Assembly: GCA_014381945.1 (NCBI GenBank)
Contig: JACNKQ010000043.1
Location: 52,200-116,199 of the forward strand
Direction: 5' to 3'
Origin: Actinomycetota bacterium
GTDB lineage: Bacteria > Actinomycetota > Acidimicrobiia > Acidimicrobiales > MedAcidi-G1
DNA length: 64,000 nt
Position numbers and translations under genes: made by a program. Shown piece after piece: positions 41,818-50,223 of the stretch. The notes under the pieces were generated by a model. That model saw only the letters and a program-made list of their open reading frames with translations, ran no database searches and was not told the origin of the DNA. Every line of letters begins with the position of its first letter. Position 1 is the first letter of the stretch.

Positions 41818-41901
41818 AAGTGCAATATTTCTTGTCAGTACGACACTATACACGTTTGAAACCATTTATGTCAAATGCACTCTGATGAAAGTGCAGTATT
41901 T
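41818..41901. promoter_or_regulatory. Three AGTGCA-type elements (candidate NrtR-like operators)
   Basis: AAGTGCAATATTT (41818-41830) and AAGTGCAGTATTT (41889-41901) are direct copies differing at one base. AAATGCACT (41873-41881) is an inverted copy of the same core and forms an inverted repeat with the second. They lie in an AT-rich divergent region: one at the vWA start point and two just upstream of its -35 and of the Nudix gene. This is good placement for a local repressor. Confidence 0.72.
41845..41874 (-). promoter_or_regulatory. Sigma-A-type promoter for the vWA operon
   Basis: On the minus strand a perfect TTGACA (41869-41874) is followed after 18 bases by TATAGT (41845-41850). Transcription should begin near 41838, upstream of the vWA ribosome binding site. 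It is the strongest promoter match noticed in the window. Confidence 0.75.
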
Positions 41902-41934
41902 GTGTCGCATCCACATACATAGTACGGTCGGGGT

Positions 41935-42888
41935 GTGACAGCTTCCAAGAAAACAGCCCCCCTACCCTTAGGCCCTCCACACGACCCCTCCGACTACCCC
42001 CCCTTCGCCGTCACGGCCGACATCGCCTTGTTCACGATTCGGGATGGCCGCTTCCAGTTGCTGCTGATAGAACGCGGCCAGCCCCCCTTCCTCGGGCGCC
42101 TGGCCCTCCCGGGCGGCTTCCTGCACCCCGACGAGGACGCCGAGACAGCCGCCCGCCGGGAACTGTTCGAAGAAACCGCCCTCGATGCCGGGTCCGGACA
42201 CCTCGAACAACTCCGGTCCTACTCCACTCCTGATCGGGACCCCCGCCAACGGGTGGTGACCGTGGCCTTCTGGGCGATCCTCCCGGCACTCGAACCGGTG
42301 CACGGCGGCACCGACGCCAGAGCCGCAAGGTTTGTTCCCGTTGAAGATCTCGAAGCCGACATCGCCGCAGCCGCCATTGCCGGCCCAGGCGGCCACCTGG
42401 CCTTCGACCACGACCGGATCGTGACCGACGCCATTAGCCGTGCCCGCTCCAAACTCGAGTACACGACGTTCGCCGCCCGCTTCTGCCCGTCGGAGTTCAC
42501 CATGACCGACCTGCGCCTCGTGTATGAGGCGGTCTGGGGAACCGAACTGGAGCCGGCCAACTTCCGCCGCAAGGTCGAGGGAATCGAGGGGTTCATCCAG
42601 CCCAGCGGACGCTCCACCAGTGACCGCGCCTCCGATGAGCCGAGGCACTGGTCGGAACCGGGCGAGCGCGAATCATGGTCGGTGCAGATGCTCGCACACC
42701 GGTCCCAGAGCCCACCGGCGATGTCGGAGTCTCGCCTGCTTGGCGCCGCTCCCCCGGACCCTGCTCCTGCCCCCCCCATGCAGGGATCGTCCGACACCTC
42801 CGGCCGCAGACGAGGCCGACCAGCCTCTCTATACGAATGGGCAGGCGGCGAAGACCTCTTCCCGCCCTTCCGGAGACCCGGCACCTAA
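41935..42888 (+). CDS. NrtR-like Nudix transcriptional regulator
   Basis: This 317-residue protein has an N-terminal Nudix domain. The Nudix box is GGFLHPDEDAETAARRELFEET with the usual Gly near its end replaced by Ala. A C-terminal winged-helix follows (FTMTDLRLVYEAVWG, then NFRRKVEGI, with a late GRPASLYEW wing). This is the NrtR arrangement, in which the Nudix domain senses ADP-ribose-type ligands and the winged helix binds DNA. About 70 residues of low-complexity insertion separate NFRRK from GRPASLYEW. The GTG at 41935 has no clear ribosome binding site, so a leaderless mRNA is possible. It probably controls itself and the divergent vWA/sigma-like genes. Confidence 0.85.
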   Translation: MTASKKTAPLPLGPPHDPSDYPPFAVTADIALFTIRDGRFQLLLIERGQPPFLGRLALPGGFLHPDEDAETAARRELFEETALDAGSGHLEQLRSYSTPDRDPRQRVVTVAFWAILPALEPVHGGTDARAARFVPVEDLEADIAAAAIAGPGGHLAFDHDRIVTDAISRARSKLEYTTFAARFCPSEFTMTDLRLVYEAVWGTELEPANFRRKVEGIEGFIQPSGRSTSDRASDEPRHWSEPGERESWSVQMLAHRSQSPPAMSESRLLGAAPPDPAPAPPMQGSSDTSGRRRGRPASLYEWAGGEDLFPPFRRPGT

Positions 42889-43313
42889 CGGACCGCCCGG
42901 GCGCAGCCGTCGACGGCCATCCCGGCGAGCCGTCCCTGGATCCAGACGCAGTCGATGGGCAGGTCGGCCATCACCGCCGCTGCCAGGCACCGGTATGCAC
43001 GGTCCAGGTCGGCTATCTGGAGCAGGTCGAGCCTTCCGGAGGCCTCCAGGAGGTTGCCGACCTCGTCGGGCAGGTCGCCGAATGCGACAGCGCCCGCCTC
43101 GGTGGCCTCCACCTCGGATTCGGATCGACCGAAACGTTCGGCAAACGCCACCCGATCAAGGCCCGCAACGCCCCGTGCCACCAACGCTGCCGCTGCCGCC
43201 ACCGGGTGCGCACAGCCCCGGCCATCAAAGTCCTCGGCTGCCCGAATGCACAGGAGCATGAGGTCAGCCTCCGGTTCGCTGTGATCGTCGACGGCGGGCT
43301 CGACCGCCCTCAT
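42885..43313 (-). CDS. Small unknown protein coupled to sigma-like protein B
   Basis: This 142-residue, Ala-rich acidic protein starts at the ATG at 43313, which overlaps the stop of the sigma-like gene (ATGA, 43310-43313). Translational coupling points to a partner such as an anti-sigma factor or co-regulator. No zinc-finger or membrane motif typical of ECF anti-sigma proteins is visible. A segment around FGRSESEVEATEAGA could form a short helix-turn-helix-like element. It ends 4 bases inside the convergent Nudix gene. Function is unknown. Confidence 0.68.
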   Translation of the reverse strand: MRAVEPAVDDHSEPEADLMLLCIRAAEDFDGRGCAHPVAAAAALVARGVAGLDRVAFAERFGRSESEVEATEAGAVAFGDLPDEVGNLLEASGRLDLLQIADLDRAYRCLAAAVMADLPIDCVWIQGRLAGMAVDGCARAVR

Positions 43314-44005
43314 GCCGCCAACCACCAGAAGTCCCGCAGGGACTCGAGTCCGGGAACGTCGTCGACGAGACCCTGCATCCGCTTCCTTGCCCGTCGGTAG
43401 ATCTGACGGACGTTGTCGGGCCTGAGAGCGTAGATCCGGCCGACTGTGTGCGACGGCGACGGATCGCCGAGCCCCTTCTGCTGGAGGTACTCGACGACGA
43501 CCAGGTAGTCGCGCTCGCTGAGGTTGTCCTTGAGCGTGGTCAGCATGAGTGGGAGCCGGGCGTCGTCGCAACGGAGGCGTGTGAGGATGAGGTCCCCGCC
43601 GTCGTCCGTCGGGGACCAGGCCGCATCCTCCACCCCATCGGCCTCCATCAGCGGCGACGACCGGTGGCCCACGGCCTCGGAGACCCGGTGCCGGATGGCC
43701 AGGTGGGCCCAGCGCCACGGCATCGCCCCGTCCGGCGACCAGCCGCCGGCACGCTCGCGTACCACCAGCCATGCCTCGGTTACGAGGCCGCTCATCTCGT
43801 CGGCATCGGCGAGGATGTCCCGGCGACCCATGTCGGTCACGATCTGGAGCACGTTGTAGGCGACGCGGCTGTTGAACTCGAGCACGAGCGTGAAAAAGGC
43901 CGCATCGTCGCCCTCGACGATGCGGGCCATGAGGTCGGTGACCCGCTTCTTGTCGTCGCTGCGTCGGGAGCCATCACCACTGTCGTCGTGCGTGTTCTTC
44001 GGCAT
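43310..44005 (-). CDS. RNA polymerase sigma-factor-like protein B
   Basis: This 231-residue paralogue of the 40279-40965 protein starts at the ATG at 44005 behind an AAGGA site. Shared blocks are GRRDILADADEMSGL (region 2-like), DGAMPWRWAHLAI, the LSERDYLVVVEYLQQKGLGD block before the C-terminal helices, and RPDNVRQIYRRARKRM (region 4 HTH-like). An FWWLAA end matches the FWFLSGGA of the paralogue. The C-terminal HTH and overall length fit an ECF-like sigma factor, but the central Trp-rich block is not usual for that family. It is translationally coupled to the small gene at 42885. Confidence 0.75.
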   Translation of the reverse strand: MPKNTHDDSGDGSRRSDDKKRVTDLMARIVEGDDAAFFTLVLEFNSRVAYNVLQIVTDMGRRDILADADEMSGLVTEAWLVVRERAGGWSPDGAMPWRWAHLAIRHRVSEAVGHRSSPLMEADGVEDAAWSPTDDGGDLILTRLRCDDARLPLMLTTLKDNLSERDYLVVVEYLQQKGLGDPSPSHTVGRIYALRPDNVRQIYRRARKRMQGLVDDVPGLESLRDFWWLAA

Positions 44006-44029
44006 GCTGGGTCCTTTTCCGGGGGATGT

Positions 44030-44051
44030 GGCACCGGTAGTAACCGGCACC
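44030..44051. promoter_or_regulatory. Repeat-bearing element upstream of sigma-like gene B
   Basis: GGCACC occurs at both ends of a 22-base element whose centre, CCGGT-AGTA-ACCGG, is a perfect inverted repeat. It lies 25 bases upstream of the sigma-like gene B start and could be an autoregulatory site. Otherwise the 193-base gap up to 44199 holds no gene that I can see. Confidence 0.35.
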
Positions 44052-44198
44052 CACCAGCATGTAGAGGAGGTGTGACACTCCTTTCGAGATTGGCCCAAAA
44101 GAGGGTCCTGACCTGCGGTTTCACCGCCCGGGAGCAGAATCCAAACTGGGCAGGCGACCGCCACAGCCCTGAAACCGGGTAGCGCGGAGCGAAAGGGC

Positions 44199-45383
44199 TC
44201 AGGTGTCGGAACCCTCGACGGCCTCGGGCGTGCGGGGCAGGACCTCGAGCTCGGCCGGACTCTCGAGGTCGTCGGTACCCACTCCGAGTTCGGGAAAGCG
44301 CCTGAGCGTGACGAGAAGGCGCCCCTCGACCGACCCGATCAACTCGTTGTAGGAACGCACGGCCTGGTCCAGGCCCCGCCCGGTCTTCCCGAGGTGTTCG
44401 AGCACCTTGCCCATCCGGGCGTACAGGTCCTCACCCAGATCGGCGATATGGCGTGCGTTCTCGGCGATTCGGGCCTCCTGCCAGCCGCGGGCGACCGACC
44501 AGAGCAGAGCGAGCAGGTTCACGGGCGAGGCGAGCAGCACCCGCTTCTCCATCGCATCCTGGAGCAACGGGACGTCGGCACGCAGTGCGTCGGCGAGGAA
44601 CGACTCGCCCGGCACGAACAGGACGACGAACTCGGGGGCCGGCCCCTCGTTCTGTTCCCAGTACTTCTTGGAGGCGAGGGCGTTGACGTGGGCACGCAAC
44701 GCTGCGGCGTGGCGCACCAGATGGGCCTCGACGTCTGCGGGATCCGTGGCCGACTGGGCATCGAGGTAGGCGGACAGCGGCACCTTGGAATCCACCGCAA
44801 GGTACACCCCGTTGGGCATCCGGACCCGGACGTCCGGACGTCCCGCCACGCCTTCCCGGTTCTCGCCCGTTGCCTGTTCGTCGTAGTCGCAGTAGGGCGA
44901 CATGCCGGCCAACTCGATCACGTTGCGAAGCTGGTTCTCGCCCCAGGCTCCACGTGCCGTCGGCGAACGGAGCGCCTCGGAGAGCGTCGTGGTCGAGGTG
45001 GTCAGTTCGCCGATCCGGCGGGCCATCTCCACGCTCATCTTCTCGACGGCGCCCTTGTCCTGTTCGTGGGCCGTGCGCAGCTTGCCGACGGTCTCGTCGA
45101 TGGCCTTCATCTGGACCTCGAACGGGTCGAGGAGGTTCTTTGTCTTCTCGCGTTCGGCACCCAGGCGCTGTTCGGCCAGGGCCAGGAACTGCTCGTTGTT
45201 GGCTGCAAGGGCGTCGACGGCCGCCTCGCCCACCTGGGCACGGACCTCGGCGGCCATGCGTCGGGCCAGCGCCTCTTCGTCGACCGACGAGGAGGTCGAC
45301 CGCCCGCTCCGGGTCGCCCAGACGACGGCGGCGACGGCCACGGCGAGGGAAACCAGGGCCACGAGAAGCATCACGACATCCAT
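44199..45383 (-). CDS. rmuC: DNA recombination protein RmuC
   Basis: This 394-residue RmuC-family protein is predicted to be a membrane-anchored nuclease-fold protein that limits inverted-repeat rearrangements. An N-terminal transmembrane helix (about residues 3-24) is followed by a long coiled coil (about 36-145). The conserved core has RGAWGENQLRNVIELAGM, RPDVRVRMPNGVYLAVDSKVPLSAY and the VVLFVPGESFLADAL block. The ATG at 45383 is chosen because it gives the short N-terminal anchor. The gene is separated from sigma-like gene B by a 193-base gap. Confidence 0.93.
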   Translation of the reverse strand: MDVVMLLVALVSLAVAVAAVVWATRSGRSTSSSVDEEALARRMAAEVRAQVGEAAVDALAANNEQFLALAEQRLGAEREKTKNLLDPFEVQMKAIDETVGKLRTAHEQDKGAVEKMSVEMARRIGELTTSTTTLSEALRSPTARGAWGENQLRNVIELAGMSPYCDYDEQATGENREGVAGRPDVRVRMPNGVYLAVDSKVPLSAYLDAQSATDPADVEAHLVRHAAALRAHVNALASKKYWEQNEGPAPEFVVLFVPGESFLADALRADVPLLQDAMEKRVLLASPVNLLALLWSVARGWQEARIAENARHIADLGEDLYARMGKVLEHLGKTGRGLDQAVRSYNELIGSVEGRLLVTLRRFPELGVGTDDLESPAELEVLPRTPEAVEGSDT

Positions 45384-45444
45384 GTCATGCACCGTAGGCG
45401 CGGGCTGTGACACCTGGGAGACAGGCGCATGTCGGGCCTTCTGG

Positions 45445-46803
45445 TCAGGTCGCCCAGGTGGACGGGTCGATGGCGCAGGCGAAGCCCTGCAACACGTCGT
45501 CCGCCGCACGACGGTCGGCGTTGGCACGGGCGACCCCGGCGAGCCGGTCGATGGCCTCGACGCCCGACATCCCCACGGCGTCAAAGCCCCCCTGTTCGCC
45601 GACCAGTCGGGAGCGGAATCCCCGCACCAGGTCACCGTCCCAGAACGACACGTTCATCTCGGTGTCGCCCTGGAACGAGGTGAAGATCAGGTTGGTCGAG
45701 CCGATCGTCGCCCACACGTCATCGATGACAGCGACCTTGGAGTGGACGTACACCTCCTCGTAGCCCCACTGGCGGCGGGCCGCCGGGGCGGCCAGGCAGA
45801 ACCCCTCCCGGCCACCGAGGTCGGCCAGGGCATCGAACCCGGCGGCGACCCCCGGATACACCCGGGCCTGGGCCAGCACCGGCATCGGGTCGCCGGGCAC
45901 CATCGCCATGACGCGTACCCCCCGGTCGAGCGCCTCGCCGAGCACCCCCAGCACTGCCCGACTGAGCAGGATCTGGTGCTCGAGGTACACGTATTCGCGA
46001 GCAGCGGCCACCGCCGCCAGGTACTGCTCGCGCACGCTGTTCTCACCGTCGGGCAGGGCCTCGTACAACCCTGGGAGCACGCTGCGGATGACCTGCGCGC
46101 GGGTGGTGCCTACCGGCTCCGACCGGCCGGCGGGCGGTGGGAGGTCGTCGGTGCCGGACGGCGGCCAGGCCCCGTGCACGCGACCACGCTCCGAGGCCCC
46201 GTTCCAGCGCATCGTGAAGTTGTCGTGGACATCGGTGGCGGCCGGGCCGCGGACGAGGCAGTGGACATCGTGGATGTTGCCGTAGCGCCACGGCTCCGGC
46301 GCCTCGGCGTGGTCGGGCCCGGACATCGAGCCTGCGCCGATGTTGATGCCGCCCACGAACGCCACCTCGTCGGAGGTGCCGGCATCGACCAGCCACACCT
46401 TCTGGTGCTGGCACTGGCGCCCCACCGAGTCCCACCGTGCCTGCCAGGTGGTGGCCCGCTCTGCGAGCAGTTGCGCCGACGTTTCGTTGCCGGGAAAGAC
46501 ATCGTCGGCGTCCCCTCCCGTGAGCGACCCCTCCGGATGCCAGAACAGCACCCTCACGTCGAGGCCCCACCGGGCGGCACCGTCCATGAGGTCCAAGAAC
46601 GTGCCCCGCCCTCCCGGGAACCCGGCATCGACCTCGACGAACGCCACGCACACCCACACCGAAGATGTCGCAGACTCGACAGCAGCTGCGATCCGGTCAA
46701 AGGCAACCCCGCCGTCCACCAGGGGCTCGACCAGGTTGCCGTCGCGAGGAGGAAACGACCCGGTGGACGGCGCTGGGATGCGCTCCGTGCCTTTTGAAGA
46801 CAT
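45445..46803 (-). CDS. Phospholipase D/cardiolipin synthase family protein
   Basis: This 452-residue protein has two HKD motifs: H133/K135/D140 (HQKVWLVD, followed by FVGGIN) and H354/K356/D361 (HSKVAVID, followed by IGSTN). This is the cardiolipin synthase/PLD family, which transfers or hydrolyses phosphatidyl groups. The usual N-terminal membrane helices of bacterial cardiolipin synthases are absent, so this is a soluble or peripheral member. The ATG at 46803 is preferred over the two upstream in-frame GTGs. It ends 61 bases before the rmuC start and may be co-transcribed with it. Confidence 0.9.
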   Translation of the reverse strand: MSSKGTERIPAPSTGSFPPRDGNLVEPLVDGGVAFDRIAAAVESATSSVWVCVAFVEVDAGFPGGRGTFLDLMDGAARWGLDVRVLFWHPEGSLTGGDADDVFPGNETSAQLLAERATTWQARWDSVGRQCQHQKVWLVDAGTSDEVAFVGGINIGAGSMSGPDHAEAPEPWRYGNIHDVHCLVRGPAATDVHDNFTMRWNGASERGRVHGAWPPSGTDDLPPPAGRSEPVGTTRAQVIRSVLPGLYEALPDGENSVREQYLAAVAAAREYVYLEHQILLSRAVLGVLGEALDRGVRVMAMVPGDPMPVLAQARVYPGVAAGFDALADLGGREGFCLAAPAARRQWGYEEVYVHSKVAVIDDVWATIGSTNLIFTSFQGDTEMNVSFWDGDLVRGFRSRLVGEQGGFDAVGMSGVEAIDRLAGVARANADRRAADDVLQGFACAIDPSTWAT

Positions 46804-46822
46804 CACCACGCCGGCACGTTAG

Positions 46823-46987
46823 GGCAAGGCGCTGCATCGGTGTGTATGCGCAATAGGCAACGGCGTGCCAACCACGGCCGTCGGCTCCAACACCTACGTC
46901 CCGACCTTCACCCTGGAGGTCCCGGCCGAAGAGTACGCAGTCGCCTACACCGGCACCATCACCGTCACCATCGCCTCCGCCCCGTAA
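46823..46987 (+). pseudogene. C-terminal remnant of a surface or cell-wall-type protein
   Basis: A short plus-strand frame ends at 46987 and encodes a segment reading TYVPTFTLEVPAEEYAVAY then TGTITVTIASAP. This is the beta-rich closing strand pattern of WxL-like or Ig-like surface proteins. The frame opens only after a stop at 46820-46822 and has no credible start or ribosome binding site. It sits 28 bases before the 18-bp hairpin, where a real gene's terminator would be expected. It is most simply the tail left after deletion of most of a surface-protein gene. The rest of 46804-47093 shows nothing else besides the hairpin. Confidence 0.55.
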
Positions 46988-47015
46988 ACCCCACCCCCCC
47001 AACCCACCCGGTCAG

Positions 47016-47055
47016 AACATCCCGGGCTCCTGGAAACCCAGGAGCCCGGGATGTT
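47016..47055. terminator. Strong bidirectional hairpin terminator
   Basis: An 18-base arm (47016-47033) pairs perfectly with 47038-47055 around a 4-base loop. It lies between the surface-protein remnant and the stop of the minus-strand hydrolase, so it can serve both strands. No T-run follows on either strand. Confidence 0.8.
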
Positions 47056-47093
47056 GCGCGTCCGGGCCCGGGTACCAGAGACCGAGTCGGTAC

Positions 47094-47972
47094 TCAGCCT
47101 CCGGTTCTGGCCACCAACCTGCTCATGGCGTCCACGACCTGGTTCTGGGCGCCGGGCGGGATCTCGTGGCCCATGCCCTCGACCCACACCAACTCGGCGC
47201 CGTCGACCGCAGCAGCCGTCTCCTCGCCGCCCTCCGGGAGCACCAACCGGTCGGCGGTCCCGTGTATCACCACCGTAGGAGAGGCAACGCCCCGCAGACC
47301 TTCAGTGCGGTCGCCGTCGGCGATGATCGCCGCCATCTGGCGTGCGGTGCCCTCCGGGTGCCAGGCACGGTCCACGGTCACCTCGACGAACTCACGGAGC
47401 AGCGCCCCGTCGATCGGGAATGCGCCACCCGACAGCAGGTGGGCCCCTTCGATGCCCATTGCGATACGGCCTTCCCTCGTGCCGGGGTCGTCGCCCATGA
47501 GCGCACCCGTCACCTCGGGATCGCCGGGGATGAACCGCGGCATCGACATGATCGAACACAGGGAACTGGTGCGGCCGGGATGGTTGATCGCCACCCGCTG
47601 GGCGATCATCCCGCCCATCGAGGCGCCCACGATGTGCGCAGCGTCGATCCCGAGTGCGTCGAGCACGCCGACGGCGTCGTCCGCCATGTCGGAGAGCGAG
47701 TAGGGCGCCTCGACCGGCTGTCCGGCCATGGCCGCTCCGAACAGGGCCACCATGTCGGGCTCGCCGGCCTCGTCAAACCAGGTCGACAAGCCGACATCTC
47801 GGTTGTCGAACCGCACGACATGATGCCCGGCTCCGGCAAGCAGACCGCAGAAGTCCTCGGACCAGGCGATCATCTGGGCACCCAGGCCCATGATGAGGAG
47901 CATGGTCGGATCGGCGGAATCGCCAAACTCCTCGACCTCGATGCTGATCCCGTTGGCCTCGACCTGTGGCAT
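47094..47972 (-). CDS. Alpha/beta hydrolase
   Basis: This 292-residue alpha/beta-hydrolase has a complete triad: S118 in GASMGG, D241 in HGTADRLV and H269 in GMGHEIPP. The oxyanion segment is MGLGAQM. The fold branch includes esterases, haloalkane dehalogenase relatives and C-C hydrolases, with a lid region between about 120 and 200. It is divergent from the amidase at 48093. A 7-bp inverted repeat (47994-48015) lies between them. The substrate is not assignable. Confidence 0.9.
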   Translation of the reverse strand: MPQVEANGISIEVEEFGDSADPTMLLIMGLGAQMIAWSEDFCGLLAGAGHHVVRFDNRDVGLSTWFDEAGEPDMVALFGAAMAGQPVEAPYSLSDMADDAVGVLDALGIDAAHIVGASMGGMIAQRVAINHPGRTSSLCSIMSMPRFIPGDPEVTGALMGDDPGTREGRIAMGIEGAHLLSGGAFPIDGALLREFVEVTVDRAWHPEGTARQMAAIIADGDRTEGLRGVASPTVVIHGTADRLVLPEGGEETAAAVDGAELVWVEGMGHEIPPGAQNQVVDAMSRLVARTGG

Positions 47973-47993
47973 GGCGCGCTTCTTTCGTCTCGT

Positions 47994-48015
47994 GATCCTG
48001 TCCTGTTTCAGGATC
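47994..48015. promoter_or_regulatory. 7-bp inverted repeat between hydrolase and amidase genes
   Basis: GATCCTG (47994-48000) pairs with CAGGATC (48009-48015) over an 8-base centre in the divergent intergenic region. It is a candidate operator for one or both genes. Confidence 0.45.
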
Positions 48016-48092
48016 GCGCAACGGACAACGGACCATGTAAGCGGGCGCTACCCGGATTGCGCTCAATGCCCCGACCTGTTCCACTGGGCGCC

Positions 48093-49490
48093 ATGAGCAA
48101 CCAACTGTGGCAACGATCAGCAGGCCAACTGGCGTCGATGATCGCATCCGGGGAGACCTCCAGCCGTGAGGTGGTCGATGCCCACCTGGACCGGATCGAC
48201 GAGGTCAACGGTGACCTCAACGCCGTCGTGCGGGTGCTGGCCGACGGTGCCAGAGCTGGTGCCGACGCCGCCGACGCCGCGGTTGCGTCCGGTGCCGTCT
48301 TGGGCCCGTTCCACGGTGTGCCGTTCACGATCAAGGAGAACCTGGACTGCACCTGCTCCCCGACCACCCAGGGCGTGCCGGCCTTCGCCGAGGCAATGCC
48401 GCCCATCGACGCACCGGTGGTCGAACGCATGAAGGCCGCCGGTGCGATCCCCCTCGCCCGCACGAACCTTCCCGAGATGGGCCTTCGGATCAGCACCAAC
48501 AACCCGCTCCACGGCCTGACCCGCAACCCCTGGACGCAGGACCTCACCGCCGGCGGCTCGAGCGGCGGCGAGGCGGCGTCGCTGGCAACCGGCATGTCGC
48601 CGTTCGGACTCGGAAACGACCTCGGCGGCTCGCTCCGCAACCCGGCCTACTGCTGTGGCATCACCTCTCTCAAGACCTCGTTCGGTCGCTTTCCCGGCGC
48701 CGGCTCCCTCCCACCCTCCGATTCCCAGACACTGGGCTTCCAGTTGATGGGCGTCGAGGGTCCGATGGCCCGGCACGTGTCCGACCTGAAGCTGGGCGTC
48801 GAAGTCATGGCCGGCCGCCATCCACGCGACCCGCGCTCTGTCACGGTGGCCTTCGACGGGCCACAGGTCGCACGACGGGCGGCGATCCTCACCGAGGTGC
48901 CGGGTGGCCCGGTCCACCCGGCGGTGTCCGACGGGGTAGCGAAGGCGGCGCAAGCCCTCGAGGCCGCCGGCTGGGAGGTCGTCGAGGCGATGCCGCCCGA
49001 GCTCGACCAGTGCCAGGAGGTCTGGGCCCGGATGCTGAGCGCCGACATGCCTGCAGTGGTCGATGCCGCCGCCGAGATCATGAGTGACGGCGCCCTCGGG
49101 CTCCTCCGGAACCTGATCGAAGGCTTTGCTCCCGACGAGGTCCCTGCCTTCATGGTCCACACCGAATACCACCGCCTGGGGGCTGCATGGGCCGGTTTCT
49201 TCGCCGAGAACCCTGTACTCATCGCACCCGTGTGGACCCAGTTGCCGTTTGCCCACGATGCCGACGTGGGAGAAGGCGGGTTTGAAATGATGCTCGACAT
49301 GATGCGCTGCATCACGCCCGTGAACCTGCTGGGGATCCCGGCGTGCGCCCTCCCGGTCGGGGTCGCCGACGGCATCCCCCAGGGCGTGCAGGTGATCGCC
49401 GACCGCCACCGCGAAGACCTCTGCCTGACGGCGGCGGGCGACATCGAGGCAGCCCTCGGCACGATCACGCCCATCGACCCGGTGACCTGA
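48093..49490 (+). CDS. Amidase signature family hydrolase
   Basis: This 465-residue amidase has the Ser-cisSer-Lys triad: K81 (TIKENLD), the GGSSGG loop at about 154-159, and the nucleophile S180 in GNDLGGSLR. It hydrolyses a carboxamide. Bacterial members act on many small amides and peptides; no GatA context is present. The ATG at 48093 is the first in-frame ATG after the divergent region and gives the normal short N-terminus. It converges with the methyltransferase gene at 49513. Confidence 0.9.
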   Translation: MSNQLWQRSAGQLASMIASGETSSREVVDAHLDRIDEVNGDLNAVVRVLADGARAGADAADAAVASGAVLGPFHGVPFTIKENLDCTCSPTTQGVPAFAEAMPPIDAPVVERMKAAGAIPLARTNLPEMGLRISTNNPLHGLTRNPWTQDLTAGGSSGGEAASLATGMSPFGLGNDLGGSLRNPAYCCGITSLKTSFGRFPGAGSLPPSDSQTLGFQLMGVEGPMARHVSDLKLGVEVMAGRHPRDPRSVTVAFDGPQVARRAAILTEVPGGPVHPAVSDGVAKAAQALEAAGWEVVEAMPPELDQCQEVWARMLSADMPAVVDAAAEIMSDGALGLLRNLIEGFAPDEVPAFMVHTEYHRLGAAWAGFFAENPVLIAPVWTQLPFAHDADVGEGGFEMMLDMMRCITPVNLLGIPACALPVGVADGIPQGVQVIADRHREDLCLTAAGDIEAALGTITPIDPVT

Positions 49491-49512
49491 CCCTCCTGTA
49501 GCGAATCCCCGA

Positions 49513-50142
49513 TCAGGTCGGCTTCGTCGCCCGGATCAGCTTGACGGGCACACCCGCTGCCACAGTTCGCTCGCCGGTCGCTGCCAGTCCCAGGCCGGTA
49601 AGGGACGCAGCGATCACGTCCACGTCCACGATCGTGGTTTCGGCCTCGTGGTCGTGGTGCGAGGCGTGAAGGGAGTGGTCGGGGTGGGTGAAGTCCTCGT
49701 CCATGAGCACGATCCGGCCACCGGGGGCCAGCACCCGGGCGAGTTCATCGAAGGCGGCCTCGAGGTCGACCCAGTGGTGTATGGCGTTGACCGTCCAGAG
49801 GACGTCTACAGATCCGTCGGCAACCGGCAGGGACTCGGCCACACCGTCGGCCACCGTGATCCGGGACCTGGCCCGCTGGAACGGCCGCCGAATGGACAGG
49901 ATCGTCCGCATGAAGCGGGAGGGATCGACGGCCGTCACCCGGGCACCCCTGCGGGCGGCCAGCACGGTCGCCGGGCCCATGCCGGCACCGATGTCGACGG
50001 CATGCTCGCCTGCTGTCGGTGCCGCCATCTCCAGCACCTCCCGGTTCACATCGGACTGCCAGAACTGCCGGATCTGGAACAACCAGTGGAGCTTGGCCCG
50101 GAGGCCCTTGTCCCGCTCGTGCCTGTGTGCGTCGTGGCCCAT
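49513..50142 (-). CDS. Class I SAM-dependent methyltransferase
   Basis: This 209-residue methyltransferase has the SAM-binding motif VDIGAGMGPATVLAARRG and motif II-like TAVDPSRFM. Its DVLWTVNAIHHW segment is followed by a LAPGGRIVLMDE motif. A His-rich segment, HSLHASHHDHE, follows, and a similar HDAHRHERD cluster lies near the N-terminus. These could bind metal. The ATG at 50142 has AGGA upstream and is chosen over the one at 50151. The substrate is unknown. Confidence 0.88.
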   Translation of the reverse strand: MGHDAHRHERDKGLRAKLHWLFQIRQFWQSDVNREVLEMAAPTAGEHAVDIGAGMGPATVLAARRGARVTAVDPSRFMRTILSIRRPFQRARSRITVADGVAESLPVADGSVDVLWTVNAIHHWVDLEAAFDELARVLAPGGRIVLMDEDFTHPDHSLHASHHDHEAETTIVDVDVIAASLTGLGLAATGERTVAAGVPVKLIRATKPT

Positions 50143-50223
50143 TCGGGGCATCCTGCCATGGGCCCGGCACACGTTGCACACCCGAACCCGTGCGAAACTG
50201 CGCGTCCGACCGACGGAGCACCC

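Noticed and set aside
48093..49490. GatA subunit of the tRNA amidotransferase
   Set aside because: The amidase signature is shared, but no gatB or gatC gene is adjacent and the flanking genes are unrelated.
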